Assembly: GCA_037969585.1 (NCBI GenBank)
Contig: JBBKXR010000223.1
Span: 1 to 64,000, forward strand
Reading direction: 5' to 3'
Source: JBBKXR01 sp037969585
GTDB lineage: Bacteria > Verrucomicrobiota > Verrucomicrobiia > Verrucomicrobiales > DEV007
Length of the DNA stretch: 64,000 nt
Shown: positions 44,027 through 53,425 of the stretch, in pieces
Layout of the letters: every line of letters starts with the position of its first letter
Numbering within the stretch: position 1 is the stretch's first letter
The notes under the pieces: model-generated
The model's input: the letters and a program-made list of their open reading frames with translations, nothing else
Told to the model about the DNA's origin: nothing
Databases searched by the model: none
Translations under genes and position numbers: made by a program

Positions 44027-44246
44027 TAGCATCCGAAGTAACTCATTGGCAGAAAGCCAAAATGCCCATTGGACTGCTGCAGCCATCTGCCGCTTTGGTC
44101 GTCGCAGCACGGCTTCGCGACCACCTGTGGACGAGCCTGCAATAAACTCGAAGTTACAACAAAAACGGTAAGGTAGACAATTTTCCAGCCACCGAAAGCG
44201 GGCTGCAACGCAGTCCAGGCCCCCCGCTCCAAGAAGGCCGCGCGAG

Positions 44247-45002
44247 CTACTTCGCGTTGCGCGCTTTCAACACATCCTCGATCACCCGCGCGACCTCTTT
44301 TCCAAGTAAGGCCGATCCAGCGGACGTGAAATGAACATCGCGCTCGTTCTGATAGTCATCGAGATTAGGTTCAATGAACGTCCAAAGATCGTCGACGGCG
44401 ATACCTGCTTCTTTCATCACTTTAGCGGCGATCTCATTGTAAACCGCCGAATCACCCGGCTTCCATATGCCGGTCGACGAGTCGGGAATAGGAGTCGTAG
44501 TCGCCCACACCAAGGTTGCGCCGCTGGCCTGCAACTTGGCAACCAACTCACGCAGATTATCTTCGTATTGCTCCGGAGAATTGCGACGAAAGGCACTCTC
44601 AGTGGTGTGCGGCACCCGATCTTGCTTAGCGGTACTGCCGAGGTAATGCATGACATCGTGCAGCCCCCAGTTGAAATGAATCACGTCCCATTTGCCCTCA
44701 CCCAACCACGTATCGAGATACTTGAGACCGCTGTCGGTCGGGCCGCAATTGGCCTTGGGCCGATGCACGTTCGCCTTACCTTCCAGCGCACTCCGAACCG
44801 TCAAGGTGTAGCCCATCGAAATAGAGTCACCTATCAGCAACACCCGAGGCAGGCCAGCGACATCCTCAACCTCGGCATACGATGGGTGCGGCACCTTCTT
44901 TTCCACGGCCGGTGTCGACTTAATGTCGGCAGTTGGCGCGCTTTGAGCACTCGCCGAGAGCCCTGACGCAAACAGCACGATTGAAAAAAGAAGGGTCTTC
45001 AT
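44247..45002 (-). CDS. Secreted SGNH/GDSL hydrolase
   Basis: This 251-residue esterase/lipase-family protein has a signal peptide (MKTLLFSIVLFASGLSASAQ). Block I is LIGDSISMGY (nucleophile Ser), block III includes FNWGLHDVMHY with the oxyanion Asn/His region, and block V is DVHFTSAGSALLG, giving the Asp-x-x-His pair. SGNH enzymes in PVC genomes often deacetylate polysaccharides, but the specificity here is unknown. It is divergent from the LRR cytochrome gene at 45178. Confidence 0.87.
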   Translation of the reverse strand: MKTLLFSIVLFASGLSASAQSAPTADIKSTPAVEKKVPHPSYAEVEDVAGLPRVLLIGDSISMGYTLTVRSALEGKANVHRPKANCGPTDSGLKYLDTWLGEGKWDVIHFNWGLHDVMHYLGSTAKQDRVPHTTESAFRRNSPEQYEDNLRELVAKLQASGATLVWATTTPIPDSSTGIWKPGDSAVYNEIAAKVMKEAGIAVDDLWTFIEPNLDDYQNERDVHFTSAGSALLGKEVARVIEDVLKARNAK

Positions 45003-45110
45003 AAGGCGCTTTTCCTAGCGGAGCGAGCCTCACAAGGCAAGGTCCCTGAAAGAGTTTCCCGGCAACTCTGACCCGCAAACCCCTTCCCGCCATCGCGCCA
45101 AGGGTTTCCC

Positions 45111-45139
45111 TTGCTTCAATTGGTGCATCCCGGCATAAT
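45111..45139 (+). promoter_or_regulatory. Candidate sigma-70-type promoter of the LRR cytochrome gene
   Basis: TTGCTT (45111-45116) and CATAAT (45134-45139) are separated by 17 bases, with the start codon 39 bases further at 45178. The -10 box matches consensus at five of six positions, the -35 only at three, so this is a weak prediction. Confidence 0.35.
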
Positions 45140-45177
45140 CGTTTCCCATAATTGTCAGAGTTTTTTCAAGCAAAGCC

Positions 45178-46677
45178 ATGAAGCGTTCACCTGCCCGATT
45201 CGCCCCAAGCACCCGCATTTTAGGCGGACTCCTTTCTCTCAGCGCCCTTGCCGTCTGTGCGACCACGCAAGCGGCCGATAAGGACCCGATCCTTTACAAA
45301 GACATCATCGCCCCGGTCCTCGCCGCCAAATGCACGGGTTGCCACGGCGAAGACAAGCAGAAGGGCAAACTGCGTCTCGACAGTCTGGAACACATTCTGC
45401 AAGGCAGCGACGGCGAAAACGTCGTCCCCGGCGATCCGGTGAAATCATTGATGACCTTTCGGGTCACCTTGCCAAAGGACGACGACGATGTCATGCCGCC
45501 CGAAGACGAGCAGCAACTGACCGCCAACGAAATCAAAGCGATCGAATTCTGGGTGAAAAGTGGCGCCAAGGGCGACATGACCCTGACCGCAGCAAAAGCC
45601 GATGCTGCCACCTTGGTAGCGATCAACGATGTATTCGCCAATCTCCCGGTGGCCGACAAGAAGGACGACAAGCCGAAGGTTGATCCCAAAGTTATCGCCG
45701 CCCGTAAGAAGGTCGCCGACGAAGTTATCGGCCGCGTCGAAGAAGCCGGCGCCACGCTGATGCCGATTGCTCAAGACACCCCCGAGCTGCGATTTTCCGC
45801 ACTCAACGTCGCCAAGGACTTCAAAGACGACCAACTCGCCGTGCTCACCCCGGCAGCCGATCAGATCCTGTGGATGGATCTTGCTCGCACGCAGGTAACC
45901 GACAAGGGCCTCGCGGCACTGGTCCCGATGAAGGGGCTGACACGACTGCACCTTGAAAACACCAAGATCACCGATGCCGGTCTCGCCCATCTCGCAGGAT
46001 TGACCAATCTTGAATACATCAATCTTTATGGAACCCAGGTCACCGACGCCGGCCTCGCCACCTTGGCGAAACTGCCGAATCTCCAGAAGCTGTTCGTTTG
46101 GCAGTCGAAAGTCACCGACAAAGGCGTCGAAGCACTCGCCGCTAAACTGCCTAAGGCTGAGATCAACAACGGCTGGAAAGCCGACACTAAAACCGTCGAA
46201 GTTGCTGCTGCCACTCCGGTAGCCAAACCGGCTCCGGCAAAACCAGCTGCGCCTGCTCCCGCGAAATCTGCCCCGAAACCGACGGTGCCACCGACGCCTG
46301 CTAAGCCTGCGCCAACAGTTCCGCCTGCTCCTGCCAAACCTGCAGCTCCGGCAAATCCTGAATTAGCAAAAGCCATTGCCGAAGCCGAGAAGGCCGCCGC
46401 CGCCGCTAAAAAAGCTGCCGCCGACGCTTCCACAAATGCAAAGAAAGCTCAGGATGCTTCTAACCAGACACAAAAAGTGCTCGATGAACTTCGCAAGTCT
46501 GCCGCATCTGCACCAACTCCTAAACCGGCAGCAACTCCAGCACCTGCACCAACTCCTAAACCGGCAGCAACTCCTACACCTACAGCAACCCCTAAACCGG
46601 CAGCAGCTCCAGCGCCTACACCAACTCCCAAACCGGCAGCAACACCAGCACCGGCTCCGGCAGCTGCAAAAAAATAG
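45178..46677 (+). CDS. Planctomycete-type cytochrome c domain protein with LRR units and Pro/Ala-rich tail
   Basis: The 499-residue exported protein has a leader (LGGLLSLSALAVCATTQA), then a planctomycete-type heme c domain with CTGCHGE near residue 52. A leucine-rich stretch (about 220-330) repeats units like ARTQVTDKGLAALVPMKG and TKITDAGLAHLAGLTN. After about 340 there is a Pro/Ala/Lys-rich linker, a helical Ala/Lys region, and four near-identical 12-residue TPKPAATPAPAP repeats (DNA 46516-46659). The tail may bridge the cell wall or hold the protein at the surface. Function is unknown; such proteins occur near DUF1549 genes. Confidence 0.83.
   Translation: MKRSPARFAPSTRILGGLLSLSALAVCATTQAADKDPILYKDIIAPVLAAKCTGCHGEDKQKGKLRLDSLEHILQGSDGENVVPGDPVKSLMTFRVTLPKDDDDVMPPEDEQQLTANEIKAIEFWVKSGAKGDMTLTAAKADAATLVAINDVFANLPVADKKDDKPKVDPKVIAARKKVADEVIGRVEEAGATLMPIAQDTPELRFSALNVAKDFKDDQLAVLTPAADQILWMDLARTQVTDKGLAALVPMKGLTRLHLENTKITDAGLAHLAGLTNLEYINLYGTQVTDAGLATLAKLPNLQKLFVWQSKVTDKGVEALAAKLPKAEINNGWKADTKTVEVAAATPVAKPAPAKPAAPAPAKSAPKPTVPPTPAKPAPTVPPAPAKPAAPANPELAKAIAEAEKAAAAAKKAAADASTNAKKAQDASNQTQKVLDELRKSAASAPTPKPAATPAPAPTPKPAATPTPTATPKPAAAPAPTPTPKPAATPAPAPAAAKK
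46516..46659 (+). repeat. 36-bp coding tandem repeat, four copies
   Basis: Four consecutive 36-base units start with ACTCCTAAACCGGCAGCA-like sequence and encode TPKPAATPAPAP variants. They are placed exactly in frame at the 3' end of the LRR cytochrome gene. Unit boundaries are 46516, 46552, 46588 and 46624. Confidence 0.9.
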
Positions 46678-46704
46678 CGCCGCCGCCCGCATTTTCTCTA
46701 CCGC

Positions 46705-46735
46705 AAGAACGCCAGCCTGCAAAGCTGGCGTTCTT
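46705..46735 (+). terminator. 12-bp hairpin, probable terminator
   Basis: AAGAACGCCAGC (46705-46716) pairs perfectly with GCTGGCGTTCTT (46724-46735) around a 7-base loop, 28 bases after the cytochrome gene stop. No long T run follows, so termination may be weak or Rho-assisted. The same hairpin serves in either direction. Confidence 0.55.
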
Positions 46736-46835
46736 CACTTCCACGCCCGACACTCTCCCAAGCACGAACGCCCGATAACTTTCGCCTGCTCAATTCCAGC
46801 TACTTGCTCCCAGCTCCAAACTTCTTCCTCAATCC

Positions 46836-48158
46836 ATGAAACGCCGAAACTTCATCAAAGCCGCCGCTGCCACCACCGTCCTCGCCGCCCCGGCGATCGT
46901 GCGCGGTCAGAATCTCAATTCCAAAGTGCAGACCGCCGGCATCGGCGCCGACGGCAAAGGCTGGTCCGACATCAGTGCGATGGCACTGCACGATGGCGTG
47001 CAAATGATCGCCTTCGCCGACGTCGATCTATCGCGCACCGCCAAGGTGCAGCGCCTCAATCCCGAAGCTCCGCTGCACCAGGATTTTCGCGAAATGCTGC
47101 ACGACATGGGCGACAAGATCGATGCCTGCACCGTGTCGACGCCCGACCACATGCACGCCTACATCGGCATCAACGCCATGCTCGCCGGCAAGCACGTTTA
47201 CGTTCAAAAGCCTCTCGCCCACAACGTCTGGGAAGCACGCCAGATGCAGTTGCTTGCGCAACGCAAAGGTCTGATCACCCGTCTCGGCAATCAGATCCAT
47301 TCTCACAAATTTTACCGCACCGGCACTCGCCTGATCAAAGACGGTGCCATCGGCAAAGTCAAAGAAGTGCACTCCTGGTGTGGATCCACCGGCCACGGCC
47401 ACTCAGGCTACATCGATCGGCCGAAAAAAGAAGCCGAGGTTCCCGCCACTCTCGATTGGGATCTCTGGGTCGGGGTCGCGCCGATGCGTCCGCCGGCAGC
47501 AGCGGGCGTCTACGCACCGTTCGCATGGCGCGACTGGCAGGATTTCGGTTCTGGCGCGCTCGGCGACTTCGGCTGTCACATTTTCGACCCCGTGTTCACC
47601 GCCCTCAACATCACCGGGGCGCCCAAGACCGTTCACAATCAACACACCGGCATGAACGACGAAGTTTGGCCTGCCCAGCAGACTTTGAAATACGTCTTCC
47701 CCGGCACCGAACACACCGCCAAAGACACCATCAACATCTCCTGGTATGACGGCGGCCGTCTTCCTTCGATCAGTGCTAAAATGATCGACGGCAATGCACT
47801 GCCACGTTCCGGATCGATCTTCATCGGTGAAAAAGGCAATCTGGTTCAGCCACACGTCGGCGCGCCCCAACTCTACCCCGCCGCCACCTACGCTGACTAC
47901 AAATACGAAGAAGCCGACGACCAGAACCACTACCACGGCTGGATCGACGGCATCATCAGCGGCGAACAGCCCAGCGATGGCTTCGACTACGGCGGCCCGC
48001 TCACCGAAGCCGTCCAACTCGGCAATATCGCCGCGCGTTTCCCTGGTCAATCCCTGGAATGGGACGCCGAGGCCCTCAAGATTACCAACATTGAGGAGGC
48101 CAACAAATATCTGACCCGCGATTATCGCAAAGGCTGGGAAATCGAGCCCGTCGTCTAA
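46836..48158 (+). CDS. Tat-leader Gfo/Idh/MocA family oxidoreductase
   Basis: The 440-residue protein begins MKRRNFIKAAAATTVLAAP, a twin-arginine export leader, followed by a Rossmann region (GIGADGKGWSD) and the signature QKPLAHNVWEAR near 125, in which Gln replaces the usual Glu. The C-terminal half resembles the 31205 protein in segment order (GNQIHSH, DWDLWVGVAP, MNDEVWPAQQTLKY). Periplasmic members of the group bind NADP tightly and include sugar-interconverting enzymes. Its stop is 90 bases before the propeller protein start. Confidence 0.87.
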   Translation: MKRRNFIKAAAATTVLAAPAIVRGQNLNSKVQTAGIGADGKGWSDISAMALHDGVQMIAFADVDLSRTAKVQRLNPEAPLHQDFREMLHDMGDKIDACTVSTPDHMHAYIGINAMLAGKHVYVQKPLAHNVWEARQMQLLAQRKGLITRLGNQIHSHKFYRTGTRLIKDGAIGKVKEVHSWCGSTGHGHSGYIDRPKKEAEVPATLDWDLWVGVAPMRPPAAAGVYAPFAWRDWQDFGSGALGDFGCHIFDPVFTALNITGAPKTVHNQHTGMNDEVWPAQQTLKYVFPGTEHTAKDTINISWYDGGRLPSISAKMIDGNALPRSGSIFIGEKGNLVQPHVGAPQLYPAATYADYKYEEADDQNHYHGWIDGIISGEQPSDGFDYGGPLTEAVQLGNIAARFPGQSLEWDAEALKITNIEEANKYLTRDYRKGWEIEPVV

Positions 48159-48160
48159 CG

Positions 48161-48237
48161 TGGGGCAGAATTGAATTCTGCCTCAGTGGACAAAATTGTG
48201 ATACCGGCGTGCCGCCGGTTTGAGCTGGACGATCCAG
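48161..48237. repeat. Module A hairpin followed by module B
   Basis: GGCAGAATTGAATTCTGCC (48164-48182) is a 9-bp stem hairpin of module-A style. It is followed by TCAGTGGACAAAATTGTGAT and the palindrome ACCGGCGTGCCGCCGGT (48203-48219), ending CTGGACGATCC. The order A then B is opposite to that at 32474. It lies between the oxidoreductase and the propeller gene. Confidence 0.8.
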
Positions 48238-48248
48238 CCCCCATTAGC

Positions 48249-49526
48249 ATGTCAACCCGACGCACATTCCTGCGCAACGCCGCCGCCCTCACAGCGGCAG
48301 CACCACTGTCCGGATTTGCAGAAACAACTTATCCGCTACCACCGGTTCGGCAACTTACCCAAGGACCGAAATTCCACTGGTTCGGCTACTACGACAAGCT
48401 CGAGTTCGACCCTGGCAACCGCTACATACTCTCCAATCAGGTCGACTTCGAAGGCCGCACCCCGACCGCTGACGACCGCATTCAGGTGGGCATGGTCGAC
48501 ACCGGCGACAACGATAAATGGATCGAACTCGACAAAAGTGACGCCTGGGGATGGCAACAGGGTTGCATGCTGCAATGGCGCCCCGGTAGCGAATCCGAAA
48601 TCGTCTGGAACGACCGCGAGAATGGCCAGTTCGTCTGCCACATCCTCGATTTCAAAACCGGTAAAAAGCGCACCCTTCCCCGCCCGATTTACGCGCTCAG
48701 CGCCGACGGCAGATACGGTATCTCCGCTGATTTCGCACGTATCCAGCGACTGCGACCGGGCTACGGATACCAGGGAGTGACCGACCCCACCGCCGATGTC
48801 GGCCGACCGGAAGATTCCGGCATCTGGCGCGTCGACATGAGCACCGGCGATAGCGAACTGATTCTCTCCATCGCCGAAATTTCACAATTTCAGCCCGACT
48901 CGCTACCCGACGACAGCCCGGATGCGCATCACTACTTCAACCACCTGTTGGTCAGCCCCGACAGCAAGCGCTTCATTTTTCTGCATCGTTGGAAAGGCTC
49001 GAAGACGCGCAGCTTTATGACGCGTATGCTCACCGCCAATCTCGCCGACGGCTCAGACTTGCGCGTAGTCGATCCGAGCGGCTACACCTCGCACTTCATC
49101 TGGCGCGATCCGCAGACGATCACCGCATGGTCTCGTCACGAATCACACGGCAACGCGTTTTACCATTTCAAAGACGTTCCCGGTACCGCCCAACTGACTC
49201 CCGAGCCAATTGGCTTGGAGAAGATGCCGCTCAACGGTCACAACACCTACCTGCCGCAACATAATAACGAGTGGATTTTGAACGATACCTACCCTGACAA
49301 GGTCAAACGAGAACAACACGTTTACCTCTACCACGTACCCACTGATACCCGCGTCCCGATCGGCAACTTCCACAGTCACGCACTTTATGTCGGCGAGTGG
49401 CGCTGCGACACCCACCCTAGATTCAGCAACGACGGCACAAAGGTCGTCATCGACTCCCCCCACAGCAAAGGTCGTCAGCTTCACCTCATCGATGTCAGCG
49501 AAATTGTTAAAAACCCACCTGCCTAA
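48249..49526 (+). CDS. Tat-leader beta-propeller protein of unknown function
   Basis: The 425-residue protein (ATG 48249) begins MSTRRTFLRNAAALTAAAP, a Tat-type leader. The rest shows repeating WD/TolB-like strand patterns (FDPGNRYILSNQ, ALSADGRYGISADFA, VSPDSKRFIFLHRW, FSNDGTKVVIDSP), which suggests a propeller of six or seven blades. No enzyme motif is recognised; some propeller proteins in these phyla are oligogalacturonate-lyase-like, but nothing proves that. An earlier start at 48171 would add 26 residues inside the intergenic repeat and is rejected. Its 3' end overlaps the start of the next gene by 35 bases. Confidence 0.75.
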   Translation: MSTRRTFLRNAAALTAAAPLSGFAETTYPLPPVRQLTQGPKFHWFGYYDKLEFDPGNRYILSNQVDFEGRTPTADDRIQVGMVDTGDNDKWIELDKSDAWGWQQGCMLQWRPGSESEIVWNDRENGQFVCHILDFKTGKKRTLPRPIYALSADGRYGISADFARIQRLRPGYGYQGVTDPTADVGRPEDSGIWRVDMSTGDSELILSIAEISQFQPDSLPDDSPDAHHYFNHLLVSPDSKRFIFLHRWKGSKTRSFMTRMLTANLADGSDLRVVDPSGYTSHFIWRDPQTITAWSRHESHGNAFYHFKDVPGTAQLTPEPIGLEKMPLNGHNTYLPQHNNEWILNDTYPDKVKREQHVYLYHVPTDTRVPIGNFHSHALYVGEWRCDTHPRFSNDGTKVVIDSPHSKGRQLHLIDVSEIVKNPPA

Positions 49527-51147
49527 TCCGGCAGGAGCCCTGGCGATCGCGATCGCGCTCGTTCTTTGTGCAGATGTTGGCCTGGCAAAACCGCCAGTGC
49601 CTGAGGGCAAGCCCGTCCCCGGCCAGACGCCAGCACTGACACTGCTCAAGCAAAACTGTCTGCGTTGTCACAACGAAGAGAAGCGTAAAGGCGATCTACT
49701 GATTACCACGCGCGAAGCTTTGCTGAAAGGCGGTGACATCGCTCCCGCCGTCGTGCCCGGCAAACCCGACGAAAGTTTCCTCATCGAAACCCTCGCCGAG
49801 GACGCCGATCCACACATGCCACCCAAGGATCAGTTCAAACCCGAACAGATCGCAGCGCTTCGCCAATGGATCACCGATGGCGCTCCCTTCGATGAACAAC
49901 TCTGGGCATCCATCCCCGAGACTGCCCCGCGAACTGATTTCAAAATGGGGACGCTGCCCGCGAGCTATCGCCCCGTGCTCGCCGTCGCCCTATCTCCTGA
50001 CGGCAAACGGGCTGCAGCCGGCCATGGTTCTCGCGTCGCACTGTTCGATCTGATCACCGAAAAAGATGCCAAATTTCCAACTCCGCAACTTAGCCAGATT
50101 CTCGCAGGGCACAGCGACGTCGTGCAATCCCTCGCCTGGTCCGCCGACGGAAAAACGCTCGCCTCCGGTGGTTTTAAAAAACTAATCTTGTGGGACCTCG
50201 CCACTAACAAAGCACGCAACACGATCACCGCCGGATTCGACGGACGCATCACTGCCCTCGCTTTTACCGGCGACGACAAAACGCTCGTCGCCGCCGACTC
50301 GCTCGCGCACGCTCCCGCCGACATCGTGCTCATCGATGCCGCCTCAGCTAAACCCGGCAAACGATTTCGCGCTCACAACGATTCTATTTTCGATCTCGCT
50401 ATCAGCCCTGACCAAAACCTGCTCGCCACGGCTTCCGCTGACAAACTGGTCAAAGTCTGGGACTTAAAAACCCAGAAGCTCAATCGCACCTTCGAAGGTC
50501 ATACCGGCTACGCTCTCACCGCGGCCTTCAGTCCCGAATCCGACCGCATCGCCACCAGCGGCGACGATCAGGTGGTCAAAGTCTGGCGTTTGGCGAACGG
50601 CAAACAGATCAGTAGTTTCGGCACACAAACGACCGGTCCGATCACCGACCTGCAATGGCGCTTCGATGAAGCCAAGCAAAAGCAGAAGGCGGACGAGAAA
50701 GACGAGGAAAAGAAAAAGGCCATCAACACGGACCGCATTTTCAGCATCAACGAAGAAGGCCGCCCGCGTGTATTCACCGACTTGGTCGAACACGAAGGCG
50801 AACAGCGCTCCGCAGGTGCCAAAGAAAAGGCTCTCGACGTTTCCTCCGAGGAACTTACCGCGATGGCGCTTACCGCAGACCAGCACTTGATAGCCGGTTC
50901 CAGCAGCGGCAAGTTGCTGCTCTGGGACAACGCCGGAAAGGTCAAAGCCACGGTCGAGATTCCCGAAGCGCTACCCAAGCCGGCACCCACACCTACGCCA
51001 GCACCCAAGTCGGTACCAGCGCCAGCGCCAGCGCCCAAGCCAGCACCCAAGTCGGTACCAGCACCAGCACCGAAGCCAGCACCTGCATCTGCGCCAAAAC
51101 CTAAAGAGGCACCGAAACCCGAACCCAAGGAAGTCGCGAAGAAGTGA
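49492..51147 (+). CDS. Planctomycete-type cytochrome c + WD40 repeat protein with Pro-rich tail
   Basis: Starting at ATG 49492, the 551-residue protein has a leader (GALAIAIALVLCADVGLA), a planctomycete-type cytochrome c domain with CLRCHNE at about 57-61, and WD40 repeats (about 155-500; for example LASGGFKKLILWDLATN and LATASADKLVKVWDLKTQ). The tail is rich in Pro, Ala, Lys and Ser, like that of the 45178 protein. It is the first gene of the run leading to the DUF1549/DUF1553 and DUF1501 proteins. The typical context is a periplasmic or outer-membrane complex of unknown chemistry. The stop overlaps the next start (GTGA). Confidence 0.83.
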   Translation: MSAKLLKTHLPNPAGALAIAIALVLCADVGLAKPPVPEGKPVPGQTPALTLLKQNCLRCHNEEKRKGDLLITTREALLKGGDIAPAVVPGKPDESFLIETLAEDADPHMPPKDQFKPEQIAALRQWITDGAPFDEQLWASIPETAPRTDFKMGTLPASYRPVLAVALSPDGKRAAAGHGSRVALFDLITEKDAKFPTPQLSQILAGHSDVVQSLAWSADGKTLASGGFKKLILWDLATNKARNTITAGFDGRITALAFTGDDKTLVAADSLAHAPADIVLIDAASAKPGKRFRAHNDSIFDLAISPDQNLLATASADKLVKVWDLKTQKLNRTFEGHTGYALTAAFSPESDRIATSGDDQVVKVWRLANGKQISSFGTQTTGPITDLQWRFDEAKQKQKADEKDEEKKKAINTDRIFSINEEGRPRVFTDLVEHEGEQRSAGAKEKALDVSSEELTAMALTADQHLIAGSSSGKLLLWDNAGKVKATVEIPEALPKPAPTPTPAPKSVPAPAPAPKPAPKSVPAPAPKPAPASAPKPKEAPKPEPKEVAKK

Positions 51148-53414
51148 ATACAGTCACCCATAGTGTAGCCGCGCTCGCAAGAGCATTGACCGTTGCGTTG
51201 ATCCTGCCGATCTGCGTTGTCTTTCCTGCCGCCCAGGCGTCCGAGCCCGCCGTACACCCGATCGACATTCCGGTCGTCGAAGCGCCCACCTTTCACCGCG
51301 ACATTCTCCCCATCATGGGCAAAGCCGGCTGCAATGCCGGTTCGTGCCACGCCAAGGCTGAGGGCCAGAATGGCTTCGCCCTGTCGGTCTTTTCCTACGA
51401 CCCATTCGCCGACTTCAAAGAAATCGTCCACGACGCCCGAGGTCGACGCATTTTCCCCGCTGCTCCGGCGCAGTCGCTGCTCATTCTCAAGGCCACCCGG
51501 GAAATTCCCCACGAAGGCGGCAAGCGTTTCGAACCCGGCTCACCGGTCCACCAGACCATCGTCCGTTGGATCGAACAGGGCATGCCTTACGAAGCCGAAA
51601 ATGAAGCAGCGCTTGAGGGCATCCACGTATCCCCGCCTGACGCTCAGTACACTAGAAACGCAACGCGCCAGCTGAAAGTCGAAGCGCAGTTCGCCGATGG
51701 CACCAAGCGCGATGTCACCGCCCTCAGCGAATTTGTTTCCCAAACCGAAGCCGCCGCCTCGGTGACTCACAACGGCTTGGTCACTGCCGGTAATGCTGCA
51801 GGTGAAGCCATGATCATCGTGCGCTACCTCGATCAGGTCGACGTTGCACGCATCAACATCCCGCCAGACAGCACTCTGCCAAAAGAGCGCTACACCGGTC
51901 TGCCGGTGAACACCGAGATCGATCGATACGCATACGAGCGCCATCAGACTCTCGGCCTGCTGCCCTCGGCCACCTGTTCTGACAGCGAGTTCATCCGCCG
52001 TGCCTCACTCGACGCCATTGGTCGCCTGCCGGATGCCGATCTAGTGCGCAAATTTCTGGCCGACAAAAGCCCTGACAAACGCAACAAGCTCATCGATCAA
52101 CTACTCACGGACGACGTTGCCTGGGCTGACTATTGGGCGACGAAATACAACGATCTGCTGCGCCCCAACACTCAACGTGTAGGCATCAAACCTGTCATGC
52201 TGATCGATCACTGGGTGCGTCAGCAACTGCGTGACAATGTGCCATGGGATCAGTTCGTTCGCAGCCTGCTGACTGCCGAGGGCTCTTCCCACGAATCAGG
52301 GCCCATCGCACTGATGCGTGACAAGCGCGAGCCCGAAGATTTTGCCGAATTCGCCAGCCGCATTTTCCTCGGCATTCGTATTGACTGTGCCAAGTGTCAT
52401 CATCACCCGTCCGAGCAATGGAGCCAGGATGACTACTATTCGATGGCCGCATTTTTCAGCTCACTGAAACGCAAAGGCCAAGGGATCTCACCACCGATTT
52501 CGGGAGAAAAGGAAGTCTGGTGGTTCGCTCCAGGCGGAACGGTCAAACACCCGGTCAGCGAAGCAGTGATGACTCCGAAGGCTCCTGGTGGTCCCGAGTA
52601 CCCTGAGATCCCCTCCGATACCGATCCTCGCTCGGTGCTCGTCGACTGGATGACGGCGAAGGAGAATCCCTACTTCGCCAAAGCCACCGTCAACCGCATC
52701 TGGGGCGAATTGTTCGGCCGGGGCATCGTCCATCCGGTCGATGATTTCCGCGCCTCAAACCCTGCCAGCAACCAACCCTTGCTAGACTGGCTGGCCGCTG
52801 ACTTTGCCAAAAATGGTTACGATTTGAAAAAACTAGTGCGCACCATCATGCAGTCGAACATCTACCAGCTCAGTTCGCTGCCTAATGATACCAATCTCGT
52901 TGATACCGCGAACTTCTCTCGATCTTACCGCCGCAGACTTCCCGCCGAAGTGCTCGACGACGCGGTCTCCTCGCTGATCGGTGACAAGCCGAAATTTCAA
53001 GGCATGCCCGCCGGATCACCCGCCATGCACACCTGGAACAACTTACTCGGCTCCGACTTCCTCGACGCCTTCGGTCGTCCCGACTCCAGCGCCGAGTGCC
53101 CCTGTGAACGCGACCGTTCTTCCTCCGTCGTGCAGGCCCTGCACCTGATGAATTCTCGCGATCTACACAAGCGCATGGCTTCGGATAAATCGGTCCCGGC
53201 ACTGCTCGCTAAACCCGCAAAAGAAGGCGAAGTCGTCGATCCCGCGAAGATCATCGAAGATATCTATCTCGCTGCCTACGCCCGGCCACCGATCAAAGAC
53301 GAACTCGACATCGCAAAAGCTCACTTTGCGCAAAAAGATCTCAAACCTGCAGACGCCGCCCGTGATCTGCTCTGGTCGCTGATCAATTCCGCCGAGTTTG
53401 TATTTAACCACTGA
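51144..53414 (+). CDS. DUF1549/DUF1553 protein with cytochrome and Big-like domains
   Basis: The 756-residue exported protein has a leader (ALARALTVALILPICVVF) and an N-terminal heme-like segment with GCNAGSCHAKAEG near 63-75. A bacterial Ig-like region follows (KVEAQFADGTKRDVTALSEF, about 175-240), then DUF1549 (EFIRRASLDAIGRLP near 280) with CAKCHHHP (a CxxCH heme site) near 415, and a C-terminal DUF1553 ending NSAEFVFNH. GTG 51144 is taken as the start because it overlaps the upstream TGA. It is likely an electron-transfer or scaffold component. Partners are the WD40 cytochrome upstream and DUF1501 downstream, 137 bases away. Confidence 0.87.
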   Translation: MNTVTHSVAALARALTVALILPICVVFPAAQASEPAVHPIDIPVVEAPTFHRDILPIMGKAGCNAGSCHAKAEGQNGFALSVFSYDPFADFKEIVHDARGRRIFPAAPAQSLLILKATREIPHEGGKRFEPGSPVHQTIVRWIEQGMPYEAENEAALEGIHVSPPDAQYTRNATRQLKVEAQFADGTKRDVTALSEFVSQTEAAASVTHNGLVTAGNAAGEAMIIVRYLDQVDVARINIPPDSTLPKERYTGLPVNTEIDRYAYERHQTLGLLPSATCSDSEFIRRASLDAIGRLPDADLVRKFLADKSPDKRNKLIDQLLTDDVAWADYWATKYNDLLRPNTQRVGIKPVMLIDHWVRQQLRDNVPWDQFVRSLLTAEGSSHESGPIALMRDKREPEDFAEFASRIFLGIRIDCAKCHHHPSEQWSQDDYYSMAAFFSSLKRKGQGISPPISGEKEVWWFAPGGTVKHPVSEAVMTPKAPGGPEYPEIPSDTDPRSVLVDWMTAKENPYFAKATVNRIWGELFGRGIVHPVDDFRASNPASNQPLLDWLAADFAKNGYDLKKLVRTIMQSNIYQLSSLPNDTNLVDTANFSRSYRRRLPAEVLDDAVSSLIGDKPKFQGMPAGSPAMHTWNNLLGSDFLDAFGRPDSSAECPCERDRSSSVVQALHLMNSRDLHKRMASDKSVPALLAKPAKEGEVVDPAKIIEDIYLAAYARPPIKDELDIAKAHFAQKDLKPADAARDLLWSLINSAEFVFNH

Positions 53415-53425
53415 GCCCTCCCACC

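Noticed and set aside
44041..44170. Possible further module-B repeat
   Set aside because: TTGGACTGC and TGTGGACGAG flank the stretch, but the interior does not match other copies well enough to call it.
46376..47749. Plus-strand frame of 457 codons
   Set aside because: It overlaps the cytochrome tail and the Tat-leader oxidoreductase in another frame, is Arg/His/Gln-rich and has no domain.
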